The notes beneath the pieces were generated by a model. The model was not told the DNA's origin and did not search any database. It saw only the letters and a list, made by a program, of their open reading frames with translations. A stretch of DNA of 64,000 nucleotides from Xylocopa sonorina (lineage: Eukaryota > Arthropoda > Insecta > Hymenoptera > Apidae). Positions 30,268 through 43,000 of this stretch are shown here, in pieces (the first letter of the stretch is position 1; each line of letters begins with the position of its first letter). The translations under genes and the position numbers were made by a program. The DNA lies in assembly GCF_050948175.1 (NCBI RefSeq), contig NW_027490098.1, forward strand, positions 2,356,001 through 2,420,000, read 5' to 3'.

Positions 30268-31292
30268 CGTTACGATAGTGTCGCAACGCAAACACTCGGC
30301 TCGTCGAAATAAAATAAATAATCAAAATAATAAAACAAAACGCTCACCGGAGCAAACAAACGGTTAACGGTCGAGCGAAACGTACACAGAAGACAAAGGA
30401 CACGATTAAATAAATAAGTATATACAGATAGCACAACGGACAACGCGAACGCGAACGCGAATAAATTAATATATTAATACGGGTTAACGACGACGAAGCG
30501 GAATCTAATAAATTAAACTAAAATAAAATGATATAAAACAATTCCGCTGTGCCCGGTGGACACAGCCCCGCACGAACGAACCGTGCTTCGCGTACGTGAC
30601 TAGCAACCGCGACGGTTTAACTTTTCACGACACTCCACACGGCCTGGAAAACTCCGGAAACGCGAAGTATCGAGTTACACGGGGTGTAAAGGGCCTCCGT
30701 GTACCCCGATCTCTTAATTAAACAAATAGACGGTGAATTTAATTAAACTAATTGCTGCTATTACGCAGCGACGACCCGTAAAATCGAGCAAAAAATTCGA
30801 TTTACGGGCGTACGTGCAAACAGTCTAACACCCAAAATACGGAGAGGTCGAATTCAAAACCAACGGCTATAAGTGTAAAGTTTACACTTATAACCGGGTA
30901 TAAGGTCAGACAAACCGAATCTACTCGGATTCAAACTCCTCGGAGGTCGAAATGGTCGACCTAGGAGGAGGGACGTCACGTATGGACGTCTAACGTCTAC
31001 CCGATGCGTTCAACACCACCGCCTCGGGAGCACTTTAAACTAATCACGCGAGAAGGGACCTCCACCGAAATTCCAAGTGCCAGACTTACCAAGTCCGGGG
31101 TTCCACCAGCTAAGTCGAACGCACTGAACACTGCACCACACACGAGCACAGCACGCGCGACGCGGATGAAGACGCGACACTCCGGTGAGCGAGTCGGAAA
31201 AACACAAATAAAATAAATACTTAAGCTACTGATGGGAAAGATCAAGTGTGTGGGTTTGACTAGATAAAACTGATTCTTGGAAAAGGCTTATT
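30268..31292 (-). promoter_or_regulatory. Leader / inter-unit spacer upstream of copy 4
   Basis: The palindrome is at 30865-30895. This third version of the leader is shared by copies 4, 5 and 6. On the plus strand AAAGATCAAGTGTGTGG near 31231-31247 matches U2 nt 24-36 over 12 bases, opposite in orientation to the adjacent U2 fragment. Confidence 0.6.
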
Positions 31293-31438
31293 GAGCCGGT
31301 CCCAGAGGCACTGCAATACTGGGTCGACTCGCGGCGGAGGTGGAGCAAGCCCCAGCGGTCCGCCTTTTTCCAAAAATCAGGTTAATATTCTGACTCCTAA
31401 TGAGGAGTGTATCAGATATTAAGCTGATAAGAACAGAT
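31293..31438 (-). pseudogene. U2 snRNA gene, 3' fragment
   Basis: Identical block between the near-identical units of copies 4 and 5; the two units are offset by exactly 7,608 bp. Confidence 0.92.
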
Positions 31439-32520
31439 AAACGCTTCTTTTATTTTCAATCAATGTTCCCCTGAGGCCGAAGCCCCAGGAGTGTACAATC
31501 ATTTTACAATATATTCATGCGTGTATGCCGCACGTATTACACTTAGGTAGAAAAATTTTTCATATAAACTATGCTGGGAAAGACCCCTGTCGCATCGTCT
31601 CATATAACTACAATAAACTCTAACAAGCACATTTCATCCCATAAAATAATAATTCTGTCATATAATATATTGGCGATATAGATATAAATATGGATATGAA
31701 TATAAATATAAATATTTCATGGTATATATGTGTACCATACTAAGGTATAGTAACTCATACTACAGACATATAGCAGGTAGCTAAATAAATAAATAAACAG
31801 GTACAGCTTCGAGCGTGTATCGCCGTGCGGACGAGCGCCTTATCTGAGTCAATCATGCCATGTCGGGAGGTGCCAGCCTCTAAGGGGCCACTAAGGGGTC
31901 AGTTCTGCCATACAACAATCAGTCGTGGACTCCGTTGTGTGCACATTGAGGCTGAGTGCAATAAATAGAATAAATAAATAAAATACATGGGTAGATAGAT
32001 ATATAGATAGGTACATGGACAATGGCCAATAAATAGCTTGATAGATAGATGGGTGAATAATGTGAAGTAGATGGGTAGAATAGAAAATACAAAGAGAAAA
32101 TAAATAGCTAGATAAAATGAAATAAACTAAAATAACATAGCGTCAGATCAAGTAAGACAAAATGAAGTAAATAAATAAAATAAAATAAAATAAAGTAGGG
32201 TAGAACAAGGTACAGTAGGATAGAATAGAATAAGTAAATAAGGTGAAATAAATAAATAAAATAAAGTGAAATAAATAAAATAGATAAAATAAATAAAATA
32301 AACAAAACAAAATAAGTTAAAATGAGGTTCAATAGAATAAATAAATAAGGTAGAATAAAGTATAATAGAATAGAATGAATTAAAACTAAAATAGAATGAA
32401 ATAGTCGGATTATCACCCAATCGACCCTTGTCCCACCATTCCTTCATCTCTAAAGTGGAGGCTATAGATGTCCACCCATATACTCATCGGCAGGCCTCCC
32501 GACCCGCAGGTGTGGAGGCT
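31439..32520 (-). other. 3' UTR of copy 5 (class C, 1,082 bp)
   Basis: Matches the copy 4 3' UTR at a constant offset of 7,608 bp, including the length of every simple repeat that I compared. Unchanged microsatellite lengths argue for a very recent duplication. No gene is visible. Confidence 0.75.
31468..31491 (-). other. 3'-terminal RNA hairpin, copy 5
   Basis: Same class C stem with three G.U pairs on the element strand and a UUCG loop. Confidence 0.75.
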
Positions 32521-35500
32521 TCAGGGATCCGCAGGCGACACCACCCCAGGGACGCGGGCGCCTCCACTGCTCCCGCTCAGCGCCGCCGATGTCGACTCCG
32601 CCTCAGACGTACCCCGTGGAGCCCGGTACTGACGCACCCCGGATACATGCTCCACGTAGATATCTCTGGACCAGGCTATTGTCTCAGATATCATGAGACG
32701 CCTCATCAGCGCTGCATAACGCTGAGAGACGCGCAGCAGGTCCAGGACAAACTCGTTTCCCGGGTCCCACGCGCCCAGGGCGCCGACGACGAACGCATCT
32801 ACGTGGACTCGGTAGCCGCGCCTCCGCAATGATTCGGCGAGGGGCTGATACTTACGTATCTTCGCCATCCTCGCCTCCTCAATTGCCTCGAGAGTGTTCT
32901 CGAAAGGCACGGCCACGTCGACCACGACGATGTTTTTCGACAGCCCGTGCTCCACGACGATGTCGGGACGCAGGGCTGCCAGCTCGCCGTCGACTCCCGG
33001 GACGCGCTTATTGACCCGGATCTCCCCTGGCAGACGGGCAGCCGCCACGAGCCTATGAACGAGGCCGTCATGCCGCAGCTGCCGGGCAGCGGAGTGAGGA
33101 CCGCAGTGGGAGAGCACGTGGGGAAGGCCCTCGAACTCATGCCCGCAACGCCGGCAACGCTTGTCACCGGTCCCCCACCGACGTGCTCCATTTAGCGGCA
33201 ACACGTCGAGGCGGGCCCGGTGAACGAAGCGCCAATCAGCGAAGCGGACATACCCCCCGGTGCGCAGAAAGTGGTTACTGACCGCGCAACGGGAGGTCGC
33301 GTCGAAAACCTTCCCCTGGTCAGGCTTCCGAAGAAGCCTTTCCAGGTAGCACTCTCCCACTGCTGCCCTCAGCCTCCGCGTGACTTGGCCCTTGGCAGCA
33401 GGCGGCACAACGACACTACGCCCATTCCGGGAGCGACAAACGACCGAAAGTTCTTCACGAACCTCGTCCCATCTCCAACTAAATCCCAGCCGCGCACATG
33501 AACGAATCCCGACGTTCCTTACTCGCGACCAGAACGAAGCCCGGCCCGCCGATGGCCTCGCCATCTCGCCCGACAAAGAGCCGGAGAGATAGTCGGCAAG
33601 GCCCCTGCTCCCAAGGGTCCGACCGGCCTTCTCCCGCACGGCGTCACACAGCGCTGACCTGGCCAAGTCCGCAACGACCGGATCGCTCGCATTCAATAAC
33701 CTGAACGCGTGCGACACGGTCGCCACGTCGGCCAGATCCACCAGCGGGAGAAGGCCGCACCCACCCCAAGCGGGGGGGATATAGACCAGCTCCGCACTGG
33801 CACGCTGCGGGAGGTGCAACCACCTCTTTACCGTGCGTTTGATGACCCTGTCGGCATCGGCTAAAGCGGTTCTTCGCACGTGGCCTCCCCTGAACGCGAA
33901 ATCGAGGCGTGGCAACAAGAATGTCGCCACGGTCTCGATTTTTTGCCAGGGGGCGAGCAGGGAATCGTCGACCGCGCGAAGATCTACTAACAAGGCTTGG
34001 ATCGTCGGATACGGGGTTTGGTCGATCCGAACCCCGGTCGGCACTCCCAGATGCTCGTAACTCTGCCCCTCCGACAGGGCAGGAACGAGTCCCCCGACTA
34101 GACGGAACTCGGTGCCAGCGACTCTCCCGTCCCCTCTGATGTGCAGGGTTGCACACTTCGAGGGGTTGAAGGAGAGCCCCAGCTGCCGAGCCGTCCCCTC
34201 CGCTGCTTGCAACAGCCTTCCCATTCCGTCGACGGATGACGCGACGAGTGCCACGTCGTCTGCGTACGCCAGGGCTGTCACCCTATGCCCTCTCACACTC
34301 AGACCCTCCACCGAGTCCACGGCCCCGCGAACCATGGCCTCAATGGAAAGGTCGAATAAGATCGGGCTAAGTGGGCAGCCCTGCCTCACTCCCGACTTCA
34401 TGGGGATCCAGGGCGTGTACCCTTCAGCGGTACGGACCCGCGTCGCCACGCCGTCGTAAAGGCTGGCGACGATGTTGATGAGCGGCCGGGGAGCGCCGGC
34501 ACCGGCCAGCGAATCGATGATGGTGGCGTGGGGAACCGAACCGAAAGCGTTGGCCAGATCCAACCACGCCACCACCACCTCCCTACGCTGCTTACGAGCG
34601 GCAGCCATGGCCTGCTGAAGCACAAAGTTGTGCTCCAGACAGCCTTCGAAGGGCAAGAAGCCCTTCTGTGCTTGGCTGAGCCGCTTGTTGACTACGGCCC
34701 AACGAGTGAGCCGATCGGCGACGACCGCCGCGAAGAGCTTGGGGGTGACATCACCCAGGGCGATAGGCCTCCAATTCGATAGGTCCTCGCGATCACCCTT
34801 CTTGAAAAGGAGGACGGTGTTGGACTGCTTCCAGCGCCCCGGAATCTTCTCCATGCGGCGGCAGGTGTTGAATACCGCCGTAAGGAGGACCGCTCCTGGG
34901 TCCCCCCTCCGTAGGTCACCATAGGTCAGACCGTCGGGTCCGGCGGAAGAAGCAAGCTTCATCCGCTTTAGCCGACGGCTGACCTCGGCTTCCGTGAAGG
35001 GGGAAACCAGGGCATCGTTCGACTCAGTGGTCGGGTCCTCCCCATAGAGAGAGGGAAGGCTACCAGGGCGGGCTCGGAGCGAATAAACGTTGGTAAAGTG
35101 CTCCTGGACCCGTTCCAGGGGCACACTGCAATGGGGAGATTCTCCGGCGAGAATCTCCCGCACCGCGCGCTTCCGATCCGCCCTGAAGAGACGTTGAATT
35201 CGGGTAGCCTCCCCTACGCGATCCGGGACGCTGGGAGGGCCATCGCTCACCATCGAATTGGCCACATCGCCCCGACGCCCCTCACTCCCCGCGACCGGCC
35301 GGCGCCGACCGGCCCCCCCGTTGGAGGCGGCACTCCGTGCGCCAGCCCCGGGTCCCGCGGCCCTCCGCCCCTGAAAGTACTCGTCCACCTTCGTGGCGAG
35401 CGCCTCCAGTTGCTCGGGTGATCCCACCCCCTCCGCGAAGGCCACTAACCGCGCCCTTGCGGCAACGTCCACCTCCCGGCGTCCCCTAGATCGGGGTCTA

Positions 35501-37875
35501 CCGGTTGGTGGCGCGCCGGACGCAGCGTCGCGACCTCCACCTCGGGGATGGGGCACCCTAGATTGCCGCGGGGCCCGAGGCTGAGACGCCCCGCCTACCC
35601 GCTCGCAAGCAGCCGGGAGGCCCGATGTCGCTGTCCCGCGCCGCCGCCCCACGGTCGCTGCAGGTGCACGACCGCCTCTGGTACCCGCGCGATACCCACG
35701 TGTCGCACTCACCGGGTGGCTTTCCCGAATGCTCGACGGGGCCGTCCTCACCGGAGCCTCCACGACGACGCTGCCCCGGGATGATGACGCGGGCGGGTCC
35801 CGCGCGCCTCCACACCTGCACACACAAACACACCCCCGGTTTCGCCCGGGGGAGTCAATAAAATTGTCATTAATGACCGGACTAATTGCCCGGTCAGTCA
35901 AAGGATAAAAACGATTTTCTGATAATAAATTATCTAGGTTGAGGCCCCCTTCCCCCTCCCTGGGGAGCCTCGGTGACCTTCGAGTGGAGGGACCGGTTCC
36001 CTCCACCCGCGGGGACGGCTGCCTTGGGGCCTCCTCTTCCCCCGACGAATCCGTGGTGGAGGTAATGGTGCGGTCCACCCACCGCCTTCTCCTCGCCGCT
36101 CCTGGTGTCGTGGATGTCCGTCCCCTCGCGGCGCTCGTATGGCTGTTCCTGCTGTTGTTGCTGCTGCTGCTACTGCTGCTGCTGCTGCCGCTGCTCCTGA
36201 TGCAGCGGCGCCTCCTCGTTGTCCTGGCCGGTCCCTCCTCAGGAACGGCCGCCGGCGCTCTCTCATCGTCCGACGATGACGACGATGACTCATGGATGGT
36301 GGGGAGGGGCCTGGGCGAAGGTAGGGACCTCCTCTTCTCGGTCCCCTCCCCACGCGCCTCCACCCGAAGGGACACCCCGGTGGTCTGGGTGGCCCCTCTG
36401 CCCCCCGGAGGGGACAGGCGTCCCCTGATAGGCCTCTTCGCGGACGACCCGGGCGGGAGGGACGTCGCCCGAGTCGTCCTGGCTGGCGGGGTGGAGGCGC
36501 GGCCCGTGGCTGGCGGCGTCCGCGCCGCGACGGTGACCGCCACAGGTGACACGACGGCCACCGTCATTATAGGCGAGCCACGGACCGATGTCGTCATCGT
36601 CGTGGTAGTAAGCGTGGCCGGAGCGCTGCAGGGCGTGGGTGGTGGGCCCTGCAGTGGTGGTGTCGCTGGGGGGGCGCTGGAGGTGGTGGACGCGCCCCCC
36701 ATCCTCTTGGCTGCCGCCCGCGTTATCCTGGGCAACGCGGGCGGGAGAGACGTCGCTCTTGTACTCCTTGACACCACCGCCGCTCCAGCCACGGCGGACG
36801 GGCTGCCCCTTGTGACCTCCGCGAAGGTGGTGGTTGGGGTCACTTTCCTTGACGGAAGAATTCTTCTGGGCGGGTCGGGTTGGGGAGGCTCGGTCGACGC
36901 CCGCCTCTTCCTCCCAGCTGCTGCGGGCGCCGCCGGACTCCTCTTCTTCCCCTTAGAGGGGGCAGGGGGCGTGGTGGAGGTGCCCCCTGAACTTCTCCCC
37001 TTGACCCCCGACCCGCTGCTAGTCCTCGTTGTGTTCGGGCTAGCCTCGTCCGCGGAGGAGCGCCGGCTTCGTTGTAAGAACGCCGCGAGGGTGACGGTGC
37101 TCCTCGTTGCGGCGCTGCTCCCCACCACTGTCGTTGTCGTGGTTGCTGTGATTGTGGTGGTGGAGGCTCTCGTAGTCCTTGTCGTTTTCCCGGCGGTGGG
37201 TGGACGAGTTCCTCGCCGGGGTTGCGTGGTGGTGGTGCCTTTAGCTGACGTTCTGGAGGAGGCCCCTTTCGATGCTGTGGTTGTTGTCGTTGTTGTTGTT
37301 GTTGTTGTTATTGTTGCTGTAGCTGCTGTGGTGGCAGCCGTCCCCGATACTCTGCAAACATTGGTACCCTTAGCAGTAGTTGACGTTGTTGTGGCTCTGG
37401 TGGAGGCGCACGTCGTTGCGCCCCCACAGGTCACCGGGGACACACCCAAGGGGGGGAAAGAGACCTCGCTCTCGACGGATAACTCCGTCACGTCAAGAGG
37501 TCGCGACTCGGCAACGCTATCGCCGGGCGTTGCGCGGGCGGCACTCCCTGCAAGGGAGTTGTGTCTAACGGAGACACACGGACCCCCGGTGGACGGGTGT
37601 TTTGTTTGGTGGTGCGACTTCACACGCTTCAGTGCATACGCACTTTCGTCGGTGAAGCCGCACTCACCGCACACCCACCTTTTGATCGCACCGGGGTGAT
37701 GGATCTTTAAATGTTTGAATAGATCCGTGTGTCTCAGATAGACACACGCTCCCTTTTTGCACACAGTTCTGCCAAGGTAGCAGAACGGGCAAGGAAATTC
37801 CGCAGGGAACGGGTAATGCAGCAACACCACGCTATTTTCACTTGAACTTGTATTATTACTGCTATTACCCGCCAT
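32521..37875 (-). CDS. Non-LTR retrotransposon polyprotein, copy 5
   Basis: The 1,784-residue product is identical to that of copy 4. The only nucleotide difference that I noticed is synonymous, in the Gly codon of the RT motif KSGVRQGCPLSP (plus-strand CACCCCC at about 26781 versus CACTCCC at about 34389). Both carry the complete RT, CCHC and RLE motifs. The identity makes it impossible to say which of the pair is the older copy. Confidence 0.95.
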   Translation of the reverse strand: MAGNSSNNTSSSENSVVLLHYPFPAEFPCPFCYLGRTVCKKGACVYLRHTDLFKHLKIHHPGAIKRWVCGECGFTDESAYALKRVKSHHQTKHPSTGGPCVSVRHNSLAGSAARATPGDSVAESRPLDVTELSVESEVSFPPLGVSPVTCGGATTCASTRATTTSTTAKGTNVCRVSGTAATTAATATITTTTTTTTTTTASKGASSRTSAKGTTTTQPRRGTRPPTAGKTTRTTRASTTTITATTTTTVVGSSAATRSTVTLAAFLQRSRRSSADEASPNTTRTSSGSGVKGRSSGGTSTTPPAPSKGKKRSPAAPAAAGRKRRASTEPPQPDPPRRILPSRKVTPTTTFAEVTRGSPSAVAGAAVVSRSTRATSLPPALPRITRAAAKRMGGASTTSSAPPATPPLQGPPPTPCSAPATLTTTTMTTSVRGSPIMTVAVVSPVAVTVAARTPPATGRASTPPARTTRATSLPPGSSAKRPIRGRLSPPGGRGATQTTGVSLRVEARGEGTEKRRSLPSPRPLPTIHESSSSSSDDERAPAAVPEEGPARTTRRRRCIRSSGSSSSSSSSSNNSRNSHTSAARGRTSTTPGAARRRRWVDRTITSTTDSSGEEEAPRQPSPRVEGTGPSTRRSPRLPREGEGGLNLDNLLSENRFYPLTDRAISPVINDNFIDSPGRNRGCVCVCRCGGARDPPASSSRGSVVVEAPVRTAPSSIRESHPVSATRGYRAGTRGGRAPAATVGRRRGTATSGLPAACERVGGASQPRAPRQSRVPHPRGGGRDAASGAPPTGRPRSRGRREVDVAARARLVAFAEGVGSPEQLEALATKVDEYFQGRRAAGPGAGARSAASNGGAGRRRPVAGSEGRRGDVANSMVSDGPPSVPDRVGEATRIQRLFRADRKRAVREILAGESPHCSVPLERVQEHFTNVYSLRARPGSLPSLYGEDPTTESNDALVSPFTEAEVSRRLKRMKLASSAGPDGLTYGDLRRGDPGAVLLTAVFNTCRRMEKIPGRWKQSNTVLLFKKGDREDLSNWRPIALGDVTPKLFAAVVADRLTRWAVVNKRLSQAQKGFLPFEGCLEHNFVLQQAMAAARKQRREVVVAWLDLANAFGSVPHATIIDSLAGAGAPRPLINIVASLYDGVATRVRTAEGYTPWIPMKSGVRQGCPLSPILFDLSIEAMVRGAVDSVEGLSVRGHRVTALAYADDVALVASSVDGMGRLLQAAEGTARQLGLSFNPSKCATLHIRGDGRVAGTEFRLVGGLVPALSEGQSYEHLGVPTGVRIDQTPYPTIQALLVDLRAVDDSLLAPWQKIETVATFLLPRLDFAFRGGHVRRTALADADRVIKRTVKRWLHLPQRASAELVYIPPAWGGCGLLPLVDLADVATVSHAFRLLNASDPVVADLARSALCDAVREKAGRTLGSRGLADYLSGSLSGEMARPSAGRASFWSRVRNVGIRSCARLGFSWRWDEVREELSVVCRSRNGRSVVVPPAAKGQVTRRLRAAVGECYLERLLRKPDQGKVFDATSRCAVSNHFLRTGGYVRFADWRFVHRARLDVLPLNGARRWGTGDKRCRRCGHEFEGLPHVLSHCGPHSAARQLRHDGLVHRLVAAARLPGEIRVNKRVPGVDGELAALRPDIVVEHGLSKNIVVVDVAVPFENTLEAIEEARMAKIRKYQPLAESLRRRGYRVHVDAFVVGALGAWDPGNEFVLDLLRVSQRYAALMRRLMISETIAWSRDIYVEHVSGVRQYRAPRGTSEAESTSAALSGSSGGARVPGVVSPADP

Positions 37876-38900
37876 CGTTACGATAGTGTCGCAACGCAAA
37901 CACTCGGCTCGTCGAAATAAAATAAATAATCAAAATAATAAAACAAAACGCTCACCGGAGCAAACAAACGGTTAACGGTCGAGCGAAACGTACACAGAAG
38001 ACAAAGGACACGATTAAATAAATAAGTATATACAGATAGCACAACGGACAACGCGAACGCGAACGCGAATAAATTAATATATTAATACGGGTTAACGACG
38101 ACGAAGCGGAATCTAATAAATTAAACTAAAATAAAATGATATAAAACAATTCCGCTGTGCCCGGTGGACACAGCCCCGCACGAACGAACCGTGCTTCGCG
38201 TACGTGACTAGCAACCGCGACGGTTTAACTTTTCACGACACTCCACACGGCCTGGAAAACTCCGGAAACGCGAAGTATCGAGTTACACGGGGTGTAAAGG
38301 GCCTCCGTGTACCCCGATCTCTTAATTAAACAAATAGACGGTGAATTTAATTAAACTAATTGCTGCTATTACGCAGCGACGACCCGTAAAATCGAGCAAA
38401 AAATTCGATTTACGGGCGTACGTGCAAACAGTCTAACACCCAAAATACGGAGAGGTCGAATTCAAAACCAACGGCTATAAGTGTAAAGTTTACACTTATA
38501 ACCGGGTATAAGGTCAGACAAACCGAATCTACTCGGATTCAAACTCCTCGGAGGTCGAAATGGTCGACCTAGGAGGAGGGACGTCACGTATGGACGTCTA
38601 ACGTCTACCCGATGCGTTCAACACCACCGCCTCGGGAGCACTTTAAACTAATCACGCGAGAAGGGACCTCCACCGAAATTCCAAGTGCCAGACTTACCAA
38701 GTCCGGGGTTCCACCAGCTAAGTCGAACGCACTGAACACTGCACCACACACGAGCACAGCACGCGCGACGCGGATGAAGACGCGACACTCCGGTGAGCGA
38801 GTCGGAAAAACACAAATAAAATAAATACTTAAGCTACTGATGGGAAAGATCAAGTGTGTGGGTTTGACTAGATAAAACTGATTCTTGGAAAAGGCTTATT
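37876..38900 (-). promoter_or_regulatory. Leader / inter-unit spacer upstream of copy 5
   Basis: Same version as the leader of copy 4, with the palindrome at 38473-38503. The unit identity with copy 4 ends at the right edge of the adjoining U2 block, where a class D 3' UTR begins. Confidence 0.6.
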
Positions 38901-39046
38901 GAGCCGGTCCCAGAGGCACTGCAATACTGGGTCGACTCGCGGCGGAGGTGGAGCAAGCCCCAGCGGTCCGCCTTTTTCCAAAAATCAGGTTAATATTCTG
39001 ACTCCTAATGAGGAGTGTATCAGATATTAAGCTGATAAGAACAGAT
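38901..39046 (-). pseudogene. U2 snRNA gene, 3' fragment
   Basis: Identical block. Here the base before the U2 sequence on the element strand is C (TTC then ATCTG), not T, so U2 identity begins no earlier than the A at about nt 38. This copy therefore fixes the 3' junction most precisely. Confidence 0.92.
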
Positions 39047-40017
39047 GAAACGCTACTTTATTTATCAATTAATGTTCCCCTGGGACCAAGGCCCCAGGGG
39101 TATACATAAAATATACAGTTTTAATTTCGTGAGTGTTCCGCACGACATGGATATACATTTGTATTATAAATAATTCTATGCTGGGGGAAGTCCCCCCGTG
39201 GCAACGTCTTATGTAACAAAGAGTATTGTTAGCAATACGTTCCAATATAACGAAAGCACATGGTCGTTTCATGAAGTGTATATAAACTCATACGACTTAA
39301 ATATAATCGTGTCCATAACATAGTATAAAGGTATGTATTGCAGTGTATAATAGATATAAACTAATTAGTAAACTAGTTATATAGCCACATCAGAATGACA
39401 TATCCGAAAGATAAAGGGCGTAATACGTTTTCCCCGACATCAAGGTGCGGAGTTGCGCTTCACTGACGTCAATCAGTCATGGTTGAGGGGTGCAGGCTTG
39501 CTCAACAAGACAATTAGTCCACGTATGTCTCACTAAATTCCTCTGATATTTACCGGATCACCACCATGCATACACCTCTAGACCTACTCGTTTTCCACTA
39601 TAAGAGTAAATAGTTAAATAAGATAGAATAATATATAAATTAGTGAACCTATGCCCAAATAAATAAGAAGAAAAGGGTAAGTCATTCGATAGAACAGATA
39701 GTTAAAGTAAAGTGTGTTGGAAAATGATAAAATAGAATGAAGTAAGTACGTAAAATAGATAGAGTAAATAGATAAAATAAATAAAATAGATAATAAGTCA
39801 AGTAAAGTAATAAATAAATAAAGTAAAAGAAAACAGAATTAAATAGATAAAGGAGGTAAATACCATAGATGAAATAGCTTAGGTTAATAAGTGAACGAAA
39901 TAATTTAAGTAAAATAGAATAAAATAGATTAGATAGGTTTATCTGCGTAATGTGGAGGCTGTGGTGATCCCTCCCTGTAGTCGTTGCCAGCACCTCTCAG
40001 CCGCAGGTGTGGAGGCC
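39047..40017 (-). other. 3' UTR of copy 6 (class D, 971 bp)
   Basis: This class is found once. It has AAATAGAT-like runs between about 39610 and 39940 and two GTGGAGGC repeats, at about 39952 and beside the stop near 40008. The roughly 60 bp between these repeats resemble the same interval of class E. No gene is recognised. Confidence 0.75.
39077..39100 (-). other. 3'-terminal RNA hairpin, copy 6
   Basis: This copy has a CUUG loop instead of UUCG on the element strand. The stem remains ten pairs, with one G.U wobble. Loop replacement with the stem kept supports selection on structure. Confidence 0.75.
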
Positions 40018-43000
40018 CTAAGGATCCGCGGGCGGCACCACCCCAGGGACGCGGGCGCCTCCACTGCTCCCGCTCAGCGCCGCCGATGTCGACCCCGCCT
40101 CGGACGTACCCCGTGGAGCCCGGTACTGACGCACCCCGGATACATGCTCCACGTAGATATCTCTGGACCAGGCTATTGTCTCAGATATCATGAGACGCCT
40201 CATCAGCGCTGCATAACGCTGAGAGACGCGCAGCAGGTCCAGGACAAACTCGTTTCCCGGGTCCCACGCGCCCAGGGCGCCGACGACGAACGCATCTACG
40301 TGGACTCGGTAGCCGCGCCTCCGCAATGATTCGGCGAGGGGCTGATACTTACGTATCTTCGCCATCCTCGCCTCCTCAATTGCCTCGAGAGTGTTCTCGA
40401 AAGGCACGGCCACGTCGACCACGACGATGTTTTTCGACAGCCCGTGCTCCACGACGATGTCGGGACGCAGGGCTGCCAGCTCGCCGTCGACTCCCGGGAC
40501 GCGCTTATTGACCCGGATCTCCCCTGGCAGACGGGCAGCCGCCACGAGCCTATGAACGAGGTTGTCATGCCGCAGCTGCCGGGCAGCGGAGTGAGGACCG
40601 CAGTGGGAGAGCACGTGGGGAAGGCCCTCGAACTCATGCCCGCAACGCCGGCAACGCTTGTCACCGGTCCCCCACCGACGTGCTCCATTTAGCGGCAACA
40701 CGTCGAGGCGGGCCCGGTGAACGAAGCGCCAATCAGCGAAGCGGACAAACCCCCCGGTGCGCAGAAAGTGGTTACTGACCGCGCAACGGGAGGTCGCGTC
40801 GAAAACCTTCCCCTGGTCGGGCTTCCGAAGAAGCCTTTCCAGGTAGCACTCTCCCACTGCTGCCCTCAGCCTCCGCGTGACTTGGCCCTTGGCAGCAGGC
40901 GGCACAACAACGCTACGCCCATTCCGGGAGCGACAAACGACCGAGAGTTCTTCACGAACCTCGTCCCACCTCCAACTGAATCCAAGCCGCGCACAAGAAC
41001 GAATCCCGACGTTCCTTACTCGCGACCAGAACGAAGCCCGGCCCGCCGATGGCCTCGCCATCTCGCCCGACAAAGAGCCGGAGAGATAGTCGGCAAGGCC
41101 CCTGCTCCCAAGGGTCCGACCGGCCTTCTCCCGCACGGCGTCACACAGCGCTGACCTGGCCAAGTCCGCAACGACCGGATCGCTCGCATTCAATAACCTG
41201 AACGCGTGCGACACGGTCGCCACGTCGGCCAGATCCACCAGCGGGAGAAGGCCGCACCCACCCCAAGCGGGGGGGATATAGACCAGCTCCGCACTGGCAC
41301 GCTGCGGGAGGTGCAACCACCTCTTTACCGTGCGTTTGATGACCCTGTCGGCATCGGCTAAAGCGGTTCTTCGCACGTGGCCTCCCCTGAACGCGAAATC
41401 GAGGCGTGGCAACAGGAATGTCGCCACGGTCTCGACTTTTTGCCAGGGGGCGAGCAGGGAATCGTCGACCGCGCGAAGATCTACTAATAAGGCTTGGATC
41501 GTCGGATACGGGGTTTGGTCGATCCGAACCCCGGTCGGCACTCCCAGATGCTCGTAACTCTGCCCCTCCGACAGGGCAGGAACGAGTCCCCCGACTAGAC
41601 GGAACTCGGTGCTAGAAACCCTCCCGTCCCCTCTGATGTGCAGGGTTGCACACTTCGAGGGGTTGAAGGAGAGCCCCAGCTGCCGAGCCGTCCCCTCTGC
41701 TGCTTGCAATAGCCTTCCCATTCCGTCGACGGATGACGCGACGAGTGCCACGTCGTCTGCGTACGCCAGGGCTGTCACCTTATGCCCTCTCACACTCAGA
41801 CCCTCCACCGAGTCCACGGCCCCGCGAACCATGGCCTCAATGGAAAGGTCGAATAGGATCGGGCTAAGTGGGCAGCCCTGCCTCACCCCCGACTTCATGG
41901 GGATCCAGGGCGTGTACCCTTCAGCGGTACGGACCCGCGTCGCCACGCCGTCGTAAAGGCTGGCGACGATGTTGATAAGCGGCCGGGGAGCGCCGGCGCC
42001 GGCCAGCGAATCGATGATGGTGGCGTGGGGAACCGAACCGAAAGCGTTGGCCAGATCCAACCACGCCACCACCACCTCCCTACGCTGCTTACGAGCGGCA
42101 GCCATGGCCTGCTGAAGCACAAAGTTGTGCTCCAGACAGCCTTCGAAGGGCAAGAAGCCCTTCTGTGCTTGGCTGAGCCGCTTGTTGACTACGGCCCAAC
42201 GAGTGAGCCGATCGGCGACGACCGCCGCGAAGAGCTTGGGGGTGACATCACCCAGGGCGATAGGCCTCCAATTCGATAGGTCCTCGCGATCACCCTTCTT
42301 GAAAAGGAGGACGGTGTTGGACTGCTTCCAGCGCCCCGGAATCTTCTCCATGCGGCGGCAGGTGTTGAATACCGCCGTAAGGAGGACCGCTCCTGGGTCC
42401 CCCCTCCGTAGGTCACCATAGGTCAGACCGTCGGGTCCGGCGGAAGAAGCAAGCTTCATCCGCTTTAACCGACGGCTGACCTCGGCTTCCGTGAAGGGGG
42501 AAACCAGGGCATCGTTCGACTCAGTGGTCGGGTCCTCCCCATAGAGAGAGGGAAGGCTACCAGGGCGGGCTCGGAGCGAGTAAACGTTCGTAAAGTGCTC
42601 CTGGACCCGTTCCAGGGGCACACTGCAATGGGGAGATTCTCCGGCGAGAATCTCCCGCACCGCGCGCTTCCGATCCGCCCTGAAAAGACGTTGGATTCGG
42701 GTAGCCTCCCCTACGCGATCCGGGACGCTGGGAGGGCCATCGCTCACCATCGAATTGGCCACATCACCCCGACGCCCCTCACTCCCCGCGACTGGCCGGC
42801 GCCGACCGGCCCCCCCGTTGGAGGCGGCACTCCGTGCGCCAGCCCCGGGTCCCGCGGCCCTCCGCCCCTGAAAGTACTCGTCCACCTTCGTGGCGAGCGC
42901 CTCCAGTTGCTCGGGTGATCCCACCCCCTCCGCGAAGGCCACTAACCGCGCCCTTGCGGCAACGTCCACCTCCCGGCGTCCCCTAGATCGGGGTCTACCG

